A stretch of DNA of 59,627 nt from Nocardioides mangrovicus (GTDB lineage Bacteria; Actinomycetota; Actinomycetes; Propionibacteriales; Nocardioidaceae). Each line of letters opens with the position of its first letter. Positions within the stretch are counted from its first letter, which is position 1. The translations under genes and the position numbers were made by a program. Below, piece by piece: positions 51,245 through 58,834 of the stretch. Under the pieces are notes generated by a model. That model was not told where the DNA came from. It searched no databases and was given only the letters and a program-made list of their open reading frames with translations. The stretch lies in NCBI RefSeq assembly GCF_003674065.1, contig NZ_RDBE01000010.1, positions 1 to 59,627 of the forward strand. Direction: 5' to 3'.

Positions 51245-51847
51245 GTGTCGCACCGCGAACCCAGCCCCGTCAACGCGAGCAAGGAGGCCCTGCGCGATCA
51301 GCTGCTCGCCGCCCGTCGGGAGGTGTCGGTGGCCCAGATCGCCAGCCGAGCCAAGCTGGTCGCCGAGCACCTCCTCGACGAGGCCGAGGTGCGCCGCGCA
51401 GCCACCGTGGCGGCCTACGTGTCAGTAGGGCGCGAGCCCGGCACCGGTCCTCTGCTCGACGCCCTCACCGACGCCGGCAAGCGCGTCGTGCTGCCGGCGC
51501 TGCAGCCCGACGGCGATCTCGACTGGGCGCTCTACCGGGGACCGGACTCGCTGGCTCCCGCCCGCCGCGGGCTGCTGGAGCCGGTCGGGCCGCTGCTGGG
51601 GCCCGCGACCGTCGCCACCGCCGACGTGGTGCTCGTGCCCGGTCTCGGCGTCGACGGCCGCGGTCGTCGGCTGGGCCGGGGCGGCGGCTCCTACGACCGC
51701 GCGCTGGCCCGGGTGCCGGTCGGCACCTTCGTGTGCATCGTGCTCAACGCCGCCGAGGTGCTCGACGCCGTGCCCACCGAGGCCCACGACCGGCCGGTGA
51801 GCGCCGTCGTCACCGAGGACGGCGTGCGGCGGCTCACCGCAGGGTGA
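51245..51847 (+). CDS. 5-formyltetrahydrofolate cyclo-ligase
   Basis: A 200-residue enzyme with ASKEALRDQLLAARREV near the start, a Tyr/Val-rich core, LVPGLGVDGRGRRLGRGGG (about 137-155) forming the ATP/folate loop, and SYDRAL after it. It converts 5-formyl-THF to methenyl-THF using ATP. GTG 51245. Its 3' end overlaps the convergent penicillin-acylase-like gene by 14 nt. Same position as Rv0992c in Mycobacterium. Confidence 0.92.
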   Translation: MSHREPSPVNASKEALRDQLLAARREVSVAQIASRAKLVAEHLLDEAEVRRAATVAAYVSVGREPGTGPLLDALTDAGKRVVLPALQPDGDLDWALYRGPDSLAPARRGLLEPVGPLLGPATVATADVVLVPGLGVDGRGRRLGRGGGSYDRALARVPVGTFVCIVLNAAEVLDAVPTEAHDRPVSAVVTEDGVRRLTAG

Positions 51848-54323
51848 GGACGTCGGCCGCCTGCCGGCGCACGCTGGCCAGGGAGGCGGGCCAACCGATG
51901 GTGCGACCGTCGGCGAGCAGACCCGCCTGGTCGAGGTAGCTGCCGTCGAAGGCGTGGCCCGAGGCGCCGGTGGCCACCACCCAGCGACTGCGGTCGAGGT
52001 GGCCGAGGTCGACGACCATGCGGGCGGCCGGTGCGGTGGTGACGTCGTAGACGTCGCTCTGGTCCCCGGTGTCGAGGGAGGCGTCCCAGGAGGTCTGGGC
52101 GACCGAGCCGACGCCGCCCGCCGCGCCACCGCCGTCGCGGTCCAGCAGCAGCCCGCCGAGCCCGCCCACCAGGGGGCTGGCCAGCCGCAGCCGGTGGAAG
52201 TGTCCCCAGGTCCACTGGCCGGGCTCGCGGGCCTGGCCGCGCACCAGCTCGGTACGCGCGGCGCGCATCGCGCGCTCGAGGATGTCGTCGCGGTGCTCGA
52301 CCTTGGTGGTGTCGGCGTCGTCCCACCACGGGTCGTCGGGGTGCTGCAGCAGGTCGGCCATCACCGCGATCCAGCGGGTGCTGCCGTCCGGCCACAGCGA
52401 ACGGCGCAGCTGGTCGTGGAAGGTGAGGGCGAGCAGGTTGCGCCACACCGCGTTGGTGTAGGCGGCCGCCGACGACCCGGGCGGCTCGGCGTAGTCCCAG
52501 CTGGCCAGCAACCGCCGGCCCGAGGCCTGGTAGGAGGAGTGCAACGGCACGTCGAGCAGGTAGGGCACCAGGATCGGCGCCATCGGGTTGCGGGTGTCGC
52601 CCTGGATCCGCGACATGTCGGCCAGGCGCATCCGGGCGCCCTCCTGCATCCCGGTGCGCAGCAGCCGCAGGATCCGGGCGCTGCGGTAGCCCTCGTCCCA
52701 GCCCGAGCTGCTCGCCGAACCGGTGCTGGGGGCCTGATCGGCGGCGACGATGATCCCGGAGGCCGGGTCGAGGCTGGTCGGCAGGTCGGCGTAGGCGACG
52801 AACTGCCCGGTGGGGTCGTCCGCCGGCAGCCAGCCGGGCACCGGCAGCCGGCCGGTGACACCGGCGGGCCGCACCGGGATGGCGCCGGTGGCCTGGTAGC
52901 CGATGTGGCCCGCGGTGTCGGCGTAGACGATGCCCGAGGCCGGGGAGGTCAGCAGCGCCGCGGCCGCCTGGAGGTCGGTCCAGTCCTGGGCCCGGTCGAG
53001 CGCGAGGATCGCGTCGAAGGAGCGCGACGGCGTCAGTCCCGGCCAGCTCACCGCGACGGCGTACCCGCTGCCGCGGTCGGGCGAGCCGTCGGGCACCGCT
53101 GCGTTGGCCCCGGTGCTCGAGAGCCGAGCCGAGACGTCGGAGAGCAACGGGCCGTGGCGGCTGCTCCTGACCGTGATCGTGCGGGTCCGGCCGCCGGCCA
53201 CCCGGATCTGCTCGTCGTGGGTCGTCAACGGCTGCTCCTGGTCGCCGACGAGCGCCGAGCCGCCGCTGACCTTCTCCAGGTACAGGTCCGTGTCGTCGGC
53301 GTGCAGGTCGCTCAGCGCCCAGGCCACCTTCGCGTCGTGACCGGAGAACACCCCGGGCACGCCGGCGTAGGTGAGCCCGGAGACGTCGTAGGGGCAGGAC
53401 GCGGAGACCGTGCGGCAGTGCAGTCCCACCTGGTAGAGCTCGCCGGGCAGGGAGGTGTCCAGGTGCGGGTCGGCGGCCAGCAGCGGCTGGCCCGTGGTGG
53501 TGAGGCGTCCCGAGACCACCCAGGCGTTGCCGCCGGGGGTGTCGGCGCCCACCCCGGCACCGGGGATGGATGCCTGCGAGGACGGCACGATCGGCGGGTG
53601 GTCACCGGCGTCGTAGCCGGGGTCGAGGTCGTCGGTGTCGCTCGACGTACGGCCCACCTCCAGGTCGGCGCCGGTCATCTCCTGCGACACCCCACCGCTG
53701 TGCTGCCAGGCCAGCTGCTTGAACCAGGTCAGCGAGTCCACCGGCGTCCAGTCGGCCGGGTGGTAGTCGGTGCTCAGCGAGAGCACGGTGTACTCCAGCG
53801 ACGCGTCGCCGCCCGAGTGCTGGTCGAGCCAGCCGTTCACCCCCTCGCTGAAGGCCGTGAGCGCGCGCTGGGTGTCGTCGGAGAGCCCGTCCAGCTCCTG
53901 CTGCGCCACCGCGCGGAAGCCCATCGTCCGCGCCACGAGGTCCTGCGGCACGGCCCGCTCGCCGAGCAGCTCGGCCAGCCGGCCCGACGCCGCGTGGCGG
54001 CGCTCGTCCATCTGCCAGAACCGGTCCTGGGCCTCGACGAAGCCCTGGGCGCGGAACAGGTCCTCGCTCGTGGAGGCCCAGATCTGCGGGACGCCGTGGG
54101 CGTCGCGGTAGACGCTCACGCGCCGGTCGAGGCCCGGCAGCCGCAGCGTCCCGGACGTCTGGGGCAGCGGGCGGCGCACCACCACCACGCCGGCGATCGC
54201 CGCGATCACCGCCAGCAGCAGGAGGAGCACGATGCCCTGCACGACGTAGCGGGCGGGCGCCGGCCAGTCCGAGAAGCGGTCGCCCCGGGGAGGGCGCTCG
54301 GGCTGCTCGGTCGGGCTGGACAT
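51834..54323 (-). CDS. Penicillin acylase family protein, membrane-anchored, nucleophile Ser replaced
   Basis: An 829-residue protein. It has a cytoplasmic start, one transmembrane helix (about 28-50), then an Ntn-hydrolase-type acylase: RDAHGVPQIWASTSEDLF and GFVEAQDRFWQMDERRH in the alpha part. The junction that normally reads G-S-N-x-W, where Ser becomes the N-terminal nucleophile, is TPGGNAWVVSG here, so Gly replaces Ser. HGPLLSD and the C-terminal WGHFHRLRLASPL are kept. It is extracellular by topology. Function as an active acylase is doubtful. Confidence 0.88.
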   Translation of the reverse strand: MSSPTEQPERPPRGDRFSDWPAPARYVVQGIVLLLLLAVIAAIAGVVVVRRPLPQTSGTLRLPGLDRRVSVYRDAHGVPQIWASTSEDLFRAQGFVEAQDRFWQMDERRHAASGRLAELLGERAVPQDLVARTMGFRAVAQQELDGLSDDTQRALTAFSEGVNGWLDQHSGGDASLEYTVLSLSTDYHPADWTPVDSLTWFKQLAWQHSGGVSQEMTGADLEVGRTSSDTDDLDPGYDAGDHPPIVPSSQASIPGAGVGADTPGGNAWVVSGRLTTTGQPLLAADPHLDTSLPGELYQVGLHCRTVSASCPYDVSGLTYAGVPGVFSGHDAKVAWALSDLHADDTDLYLEKVSGGSALVGDQEQPLTTHDEQIRVAGGRTRTITVRSSRHGPLLSDVSARLSSTGANAAVPDGSPDRGSGYAVAVSWPGLTPSRSFDAILALDRAQDWTDLQAAAALLTSPASGIVYADTAGHIGYQATGAIPVRPAGVTGRLPVPGWLPADDPTGQFVAYADLPTSLDPASGIIVAADQAPSTGSASSSGWDEGYRSARILRLLRTGMQEGARMRLADMSRIQGDTRNPMAPILVPYLLDVPLHSSYQASGRRLLASWDYAEPPGSSAAAYTNAVWRNLLALTFHDQLRRSLWPDGSTRWIAVMADLLQHPDDPWWDDADTTKVEHRDDILERAMRAARTELVRGQAREPGQWTWGHFHRLRLASPLVGGLGGLLLDRDGGGAAGGVGSVAQTSWDASLDTGDQSDVYDVTTAPAARMVVDLGHLDRSRWVVATGASGHAFDGSYLDQAGLLADGRTIGWPASLASVRRQAADVLTLR

Positions 54324-54350
54324 CGCGGCATATTGTGCCGGGTCGTAGAG

Positions 54351-54377
54351 TTAGCACTCGTGTCTGGCGAGTGCCAG
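54351..54377. promoter_or_regulatory. CIRCE element (HrcA operator)
   Basis: TTAGCACTC, nine bases, then GAGTGCCAG. The consensus is TTAGCACTC-N9-GAGTGCTAA, so the left arm is perfect and the right arm matches at 7 of 9. It ends 21 nt before the GTG of the FmdB-type gene. HrcA repression with heat-shock induction is expected. Confidence 0.88.
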
Positions 54378-54398
54378 CACCAGTTCGAGGAGGGGCAC

Positions 54399-54743
54399 GT
54401 GCCGACCTACCAGTACTCCTGCACCGAGTGCGGCCACTTCTTCGAGGAGTTCCAGAGCTTCTCCGACGACGCGCTCACCGAGTGCCCGGTGTGCGGCGGC
54501 CGGCTGCGCAAGGTGTTCAACGCGGTCGGCGTGGTCTTCAAGGGCTCCGGGTTCTACCGCACCGACAGCCGCGACTCCGCCTCGAAGGGCGGCTCCTCGG
54601 AGAAGTCCGACTCCTCGGCCACGTCCAGCAGCAACTCGGCGACGTCGTCCTCGACGTCATCCTCGACGTCGTCCTCGGACTCCGGCTCGGGCTCGTCCTC
54701 GACCTCCTCCAGCGCGAGCGGGAGCAGCTCCAGCACCTCCTGA
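54399..54743 (+). CDS. FmdB-type zinc-ribbon protein with Ser-rich tail (Ruc-like chaperone)
   Basis: A 114-residue protein. The zinc ribbon has Cys8-x2-Cys11 and Cys29-x2-Cys32, FmdB-type (VPTYQYSCTECGHFFEEF), then a disordered Ser/Thr tail over about 60-114. GTG 54399 has GAGGAGGGG just upstream. A CIRCE element precedes it. M. tuberculosis Rv0991c (Ruc) is a FmdB-like, redox-regulated chaperone with a disordered C-terminus under HrcA control, in the same neighbourhood. I infer orthology. Confidence 0.88.
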   Translation: MPTYQYSCTECGHFFEEFQSFSDDALTECPVCGGRLRKVFNAVGVVFKGSGFYRTDSRDSASKGGSSEKSDSSATSSSNSATSSSTSSSTSSSDSGSGSSSTSSSASGSSSSTS

Positions 54744-54811
54744 CCTGCGGTTTCTCCCTGGCTGTGGATGACGCCCCGGTGTGGTCCGGGGGCGTGGCTA
54801 GCGTCCTCGAC

Positions 54812-55441
54812 GTGAGAGTCCACCACCTGCTGCGCGAGCTGCGACGGCGGCTGCTGCTGCACCGTCGGCTGCTCGCCGCCCTCGCTGCGGCGGCGGCCGT
54901 GGCGCTCGGCCTGCAGGCAGCCCGGCCCGCAGCGCCGGCCACCGTGGCGGTGTGGGTCGCCGCCGACGACCTGGCCGGCGGGGCGGTGCTGCACCGTGCC
55001 GACCTGCGCACGGTGGCGCTCCCGGCGGGCGACGTCCCCGCCCACGCACCACCGGCCCGCACGCTGATCGGCCGGGCGCTCGTCGCGCCGGTGCGGGCCG
55101 GCCAGCAGCTCAGCGATCTCAGCGTCGTCGGCCGTGCCGTCGGGGCGCGCTACCCGGGTCGCGACGTCGTGCCGGTGCGACTGGGCGACGCGGGCGCCGC
55201 CGCGCTCCTGCACGCCGGCGACCGGGTCGACGTCGTGGCCGGCGACCCGCGCGGCGACGGCTCGGGCCGGCTGCTCAGCCGAGGCGCCCAGGTGGTCACC
55301 GTCCCCTCGGTCTCGCAGACTCCTGCCACCGGCGAGGAACCCACCGGGCGGCTGGTGCTGCTCGCGGTGGCCGAGGACGACGCGGTGGCCGTGACGGCCG
55401 CCGGGCTCGGCGGCTACCTCGGCGTCGTGTGGACCGATTAG
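54812..55441 (+). CDS. SAF-domain (CpaB/RcpC-like) membrane-anchored protein
   Basis: A 209-residue protein. It has an Arg-rich N-terminus, one membrane helix (LLAALAAAAAVALGL), then a SAF domain (VWVAADDLAGGAVLHRADL, AGQQLSDLSVV) and a CpaB-type domain with LHAGDRVDVVAG. CpaB/RcpC proteins belong to Flp pilus assembly, but no pilus genes are nearby, so the role is open. Start GTG 54812 has no clear ribosome-binding site; in-frame GTG 54764 is the alternative. Located between fmdB and mscL. Confidence 0.8.
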   Translation: MRVHHLLRELRRRLLLHRRLLAALAAAAAVALGLQAARPAAPATVAVWVAADDLAGGAVLHRADLRTVALPAGDVPAHAPPARTLIGRALVAPVRAGQQLSDLSVVGRAVGARYPGRDVVPVRLGDAGAAALLHAGDRVDVVAGDPRGDGSGRLLSRGAQVVTVPSVSQTPATGEEPTGRLVLLAVAEDDAVAVTAAGLGGYLGVVWTD

Positions 55442-55483
55442 TGTCCACCCGTCAGATCTTGGGAGCACAGAAAGGCACGACTC

Positions 55484-55873
55484 ATGACGGGCTTCAAGAA
55501 TTTCATCCTGCGCGGCAACCTGATCGAACTCGCGACCGCGTTCATCATGGCCGCCGCCTTCGCTGCCGTCGTGACGGCCACCGTCACGATCATCATGGAC
55601 CTGATCGGCAAGATCGGCGGCACCCCGAACTTCAGCGACTACACCCCGGGCGGCATCCACGTCGGCGCCTGGATCACCGCGGTCCTCTCGTTCCTGATCA
55701 TCGCCGCAGTCGTCTACTACGCGATCGTGCTTCCCTACACCAAGGCCAAGGAGCGGTTCTTCCCGGCCGAGCCCGAGGGCACCCCGGCCGACATCGCGCT
55801 GCTCACCGAGATCCGCGACGCCCTCGTGGCCCAGCGCGGTGGCACGGCGGGGCCGGCAGGCCCCACCGCCTGA
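55484..55873 (+). CDS. mscL: Large-conductance mechanosensitive channel MscL
   Basis: A 129-residue channel. It has the N-terminal amphipathic GFKNFILRGNLIELATAFIM, first membrane helix about 14-45, periplasmic loop, second helix about 66-90 (AVLSFLIIAAVVYYAIVLP), and the cytoplasmic bundle with LLTEIRDAL. It releases solutes on osmotic downshock. ATG 55484 with AGAAAGG upstream. In M. tuberculosis mscL lies in the same neighbourhood (Rv0985c). Confidence 0.95.
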   Translation: MTGFKNFILRGNLIELATAFIMAAAFAAVVTATVTIIMDLIGKIGGTPNFSDYTPGGIHVGAWITAVLSFLIIAAVVYYAIVLPYTKAKERFFPAEPEGTPADIALLTEIRDALVAQRGGTAGPAGPTA

Positions 55874-55889
55874 ACCTGGCGCAGCCCGC

Positions 55890-56834
55890 TCAGCGGCCGG
55901 TGATCTCGTCGAGCTCGGCGAGGTCGCCGGCCGTGGGCGTCCACGCGCCGGCGGCGACGTTGGCCCGCACCTGCTCGGCCGAGGTGGCACCGGCGATGAC
56001 GCTGGCGACGCTCGGCTGCGCGGCCAGGCCGCCGATCGCGATGTCGAGCAGCCCGATCTCGCGCTGCTTGGCGAAGGACTCCAGCGCCTCGACGACGTCG
56101 AAGACCTCGTCGGTCAACCGCGACTCCATGCCCCAGTCCTTGATGCGCGTACCCGCAGCCGCCTCCTCGCCGCGCCGGTACTTGCCGGTGAGCAGACCAC
56201 TGGCCAGCGGGAAGTACGGGAGCATCCCGACGCCGTAGTGCTCCAGGGCCGGCACCAGGTCGGCCTCGACGCCGCGCTCGAGCCACGAGTACTCGTTCTG
56301 GGCGCTGACGAATCGCTCGAGGTGGGTCGAGCGGGCGACCCAGTCCGCCTCGGCCACCTGCCAGCCGGTGAAGTTCGAGCTGCCCAGGTAGCGCACCTTG
56401 CCCTCGCGCACCAGGTCGTCGAGCGCCGAGAGCGTCTCCTCGATCGGCGTGGCCGGGTCCGGGCGGTGCAGCTGGTAGAGGTCGATCCAATCGGTGCGCA
56501 ACCGGCGCAGCGACGCCTCGACGGCCTTGCGCACGTAACGGCGCGAGCCGCGGGCGCCCCAGTCCTCGCCGTTGTCCAGGCCGCGGCTGCGCACGTCGCT
56601 GCCGAACTTGGTGGCCAGCACGACGTCGTCGCGCCGGCCCTGCAGCAGCTCGCCCAGCCGCTCCTCGGAGGCGCCGTAGGAGTCGGCGGTGTCGAAGAGC
56701 GTGATCCCGGCCTCGAGGGCGGCGTCGACCACCTCGCGACTCTGGTCGAGGTCGAGCTTCATCCCCAGGTTGTTGGTGCCCAGCCCGACCGAGGAGACCA
56801 CCAGGCCGGAACGTCCCAGACGTCGAAAGTCCAT
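55890..56834 (-). CDS. Aldo/keto reductase
   Basis: A 314-residue AKR of the YghZ/oxidoreductase-like branch. It carries MDFRRLGRSGLVVSSVGLGT split, catalytic Asp/Tyr region FDTADSYGASEERLG, DLYQLHRPDP and LGSSNFTGWQVAEA. ATG 56834. It reduces carbonyls with NADPH. The gene is convergent with mscL and 38 nt from the small gene downstream of the LCP protein. Confidence 0.92.
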   Translation of the reverse strand: MDFRRLGRSGLVVSSVGLGTNNLGMKLDLDQSREVVDAALEAGITLFDTADSYGASEERLGELLQGRRDDVVLATKFGSDVRSRGLDNGEDWGARGSRRYVRKAVEASLRRLRTDWIDLYQLHRPDPATPIEETLSALDDLVREGKVRYLGSSNFTGWQVAEADWVARSTHLERFVSAQNEYSWLERGVEADLVPALEHYGVGMLPYFPLASGLLTGKYRRGEEAAAGTRIKDWGMESRLTDEVFDVVEALESFAKQREIGLLDIAIGGLAAQPSVASVIAGATSAEQVRANVAAGAWTPTAGDLAELDEITGR

Positions 56835-56872
56835 GCTGCGAACGTACCGGGCTGCCGAATCTTGGCGGAGGC

Positions 56873-57034
56873 TCAGCCCCCGTGGTGCGGCGGCCGCTGC
56901 GCACGCCACCAGGCGTCGTCGCGACCCGCGCGCTCGCCGGGCTCCGGGGTGTCGTCGGAGGTCTGGTCGGTGTCGTCGCCGAAGACCTCGGCGAGCCGGC
57001 GGCGCTGCTCGGGCGTGAGCTCGGGCGAGCTCAC
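56873..57034 (-). CDS. Small protein coupled to the LCP gene
   Basis: A 53-residue protein starting VSSPELTPEQRRRLAEVFGD and rich in Asp and Arg, ending RPPHHGG. GTG 57034 overlaps the LCP stop (GTGA), the main evidence that it is translated. No known domain. It may be an accessory or a regulator of the LCP protein. Confidence 0.55.
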   Translation of the reverse strand: MSSPELTPEQRRRLAEVFGDDTDQTSDDTPEPGERAGRDDAWWRAQRPPHHGG

Positions 57035-58296
57035 GTGCACAGCCCGTTCTCCTCGGCCGTCTCCTTCTTCTGCTCCTCGGTCTGCGCCTTGTTGTTCTTG
57101 AGCGTGAAGGTGCCGGCCTGCACCGCGGCGTCGCCGTAGTCGACGTCGCTGCTCGCCGAGGCCGAGGGGCTGCTGCTCGCCGACGCGCCGCTGCTCGGGC
57201 TGGCCGAGCTGCTGGAGCTGGCCGAGCTGCTGGGGGTGCTGTCGGAGGCCTTGACCACCTGGGAGGTGTACGCCGAGCCGAGCGGCCGGTCGTAGCGCAT
57301 CTCCTTCCATAGCCCGGCTGCGGCGGCGGTCAGCTCCACCCGGTTGGTGTCCTCGGGGTAGGGCTGCCAGGGTGCGGTGACGAACTGGACGTTGTCCAGG
57401 CCGATGTTCTTCAGCGACTCCCCCAGCGAGGCCAGCTGGCGCAGGTGGGCGAAGCCGGGGTCGGTGGTCAGCGAGCTGGTGGCGGCGTTGAGGAACTTCA
57501 GCAGCCGCACCGGGTTGGCCAACGTGCCGGCCGAGACCGCCTTCTTGATCATGGCCGCGACGAAGGTCTGCTGCCGCTTCATGCGGCCGATGTCGCCGTT
57601 GGCGGAGATGCCGTGCCGCACCCGCACGTAGTCCAGCGCCTGCTCGCCGGTGACGTTGTAGGTGCCGGCGGCCAGGTGGATGCGTCCGGTGGTGTCGTTG
57701 ACCTCTTCGGGCACGCACACCTGCACGCCGCCCAGGGCGTCGACCATCTTGCGGAAGCCGTTGAAGTCGACCACCACGAAGTGGTCGATGTGGACGTTGG
57801 TGATGTGCTCGACGGTGGTGATCGTGCACAGCGCACCGCCGATGGCGAAGGCCGCGTTGAACTGGGTCAGGCCGCCCGGGTCGGTTCCCTTGCCGTCCTT
57901 GCGCTTGCACGCGGGCCGCTCGACCATCGTGTCGCGCGGGATGCTCACGCCGTACGCCGAGGAGCGGTCGGCCGACAGGTGCAGCAGGATCGTGGTGTCG
58001 GAGAGGCCGGGCGTGGAGCCGGCGACGGCCTTGCCCTGGCCCTTGCGGGTGTCGGAGCCCATCACCAGCACGTTGAGCGGCTCCTTGGAGCCGGTCTGGA
58101 CCTTGGTCGGCCGGTCCTTCAGCGTGTTCAGCCCGCTGAGGCTGGTGATGTTGCCCTCGAAGTGCTTGTAGAGACCGACGCCGACGGCGCCGACGATCAA
58201 AACGAGCGACAGCCCCACCACCAGCAGTCGCTTGGCGACACGTCGGCCGCGGCCGGTCGCGGTGCTCGCGCGGCGCTTCGGTACGTGGTCTGACAA
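57031..58296 (-). CDS. LytR-CpsA-Psr (LCP) family glycopolymer ligase
   Basis: A 421-residue protein. It has a basic cytoplasmic start, one transmembrane helix (about 22-44), LCP domain (about 70-260) with LVMGSDTRKG, SIPRDTMV and RVRHGISANGDIGRMKRQQ in the lipid-phosphate binding core, then a Ser-rich linker (about 340-385) and a short C-terminal segment. It transfers polymers such as teichoic acid or arabinogalactan to peptidoglycan. The start is TTG 58296 (LSDHVPKRR), the only plausible choice. Confidence 0.92.
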   Translation of the reverse strand: MSDHVPKRRASTATGRGRRVAKRLLVVGLSLVLIVGAVGVGLYKHFEGNITSLSGLNTLKDRPTKVQTGSKEPLNVLVMGSDTRKGQGKAVAGSTPGLSDTTILLHLSADRSSAYGVSIPRDTMVERPACKRKDGKGTDPGGLTQFNAAFAIGGALCTITTVEHITNVHIDHFVVVDFNGFRKMVDALGGVQVCVPEEVNDTTGRIHLAAGTYNVTGEQALDYVRVRHGISANGDIGRMKRQQTFVAAMIKKAVSAGTLANPVRLLKFLNAATSSLTTDPGFAHLRQLASLGESLKNIGLDNVQFVTAPWQPYPEDTNRVELTAAAAGLWKEMRYDRPLGSAYTSQVVKASDSTPSSSASSSSSASPSSGASASSSPSASASSDVDYGDAAVQAGTFTLKNNKAQTEEQKKETAEENGLCT

Positions 58297-58493
58297 GTCT
58301 GGACCCCAGGGAAGGTCGGTGGCCCAGTCGGCTCGGGCACGGGAATCTGAGTCTTATTGTGCTGGGTCGCCCCAGCAGACTCCAACACGCCGCTCGCAAC
58401 CCGGCGCTCACACGCGCGGTCGACGCCTGATCCGGACGCCCGGCTCGGCCGACCTGCACCGCCCCGGTCGGGCGATGGGAGGATGTGCGGCAC

Positions 58494-58566
58494 GCCCCAG
58501 TAGCTCAGTGGATAGAGCAGCCGCCTCCTAAGCGAAAGGTCGCCAGTTCGACTCTGGCCTGGGGCA
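58494..58566 (+). tRNA. tRNA-Arg (anticodon CCT), weak anticodon stem
   Basis: A 73-nt tRNA. Acceptor GCCCCAG/CTGGGGC, D-stem GCTC/GAGC, T-stem GCCAG/CTGGC all pair; anticodon loop CTCCTAA gives CCT (arginine AGG). The anticodon stem GCCGC/GCGAA has two mismatches at its base. No CCA encoded. Confidence 0.9.
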
Positions 58567-58605
58567 CGTCGACCGCCGCGAGCGAAGCGAGCAAGGGAGG
58601 CGGGA

Positions 58606-58684
58606 GCCGAGTCGTCGCATTCGCGCAGCGGCGCCCGCCGCGCGAAGCGCGCTTCACGGTGGTGCGGGAGTGCGACGACTCGGC
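58606..58684. repeat. Perfect 14-bp inverted repeat downstream of tRNA-Arg
   Basis: GCCGAGTCGTCGCA (58606-58619) and TGCGACGACTCGGC (58671-58684) pair at all 14 positions, with a 51-nt loop that contains the smaller palindrome GCGCGAAGCGCGC. A further GCGAGCGAAGCGAGC lies at about 58578-58592. Could be a terminator, processing structure or a copy of a dispersed GC-rich repeat. Confidence 0.7.
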
Positions 58685-58755
58685 GAGACCACCACCAAAC
58701 GGTGACGTGCGAGCCGACCGAAAGCAGAACCGGTTGGCCTGAACCCGGGGCACGC

Positions 58756-58834
58756 ACAAGCGACGCCTCACCACACAGGACATGCGGACAAGCGACGCCT
58801 CACCGCCCCACACGCGCGGAGATGTGACGCCTCA
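58756..58834. repeat. Three imperfect tandem copies, 32-nt period
   Basis: GACGCCTCA occurs at 58762, 58794 and 58826, exactly 32 nt apart. The first two units share 17 nt (ACAAGCGACGCCTCACC); the third shares the core and overlaps the Dyp peroxidase stop codon. Not a CRISPR: the units are contiguous and degenerate. Confidence 0.7.

Noticed and set aside
51954-54398. The long plus-strand frame ahead of the FmdB gene
   Set aside because: It is antisense to the penicillin-acylase-like gene. Only the last 114 codons, from GTG 54399, look like a protein.
58756-58834. CRISPR-like repeats
   Set aside because: Three degenerate tandem units without unique spacers of equal length, and no cas genes.
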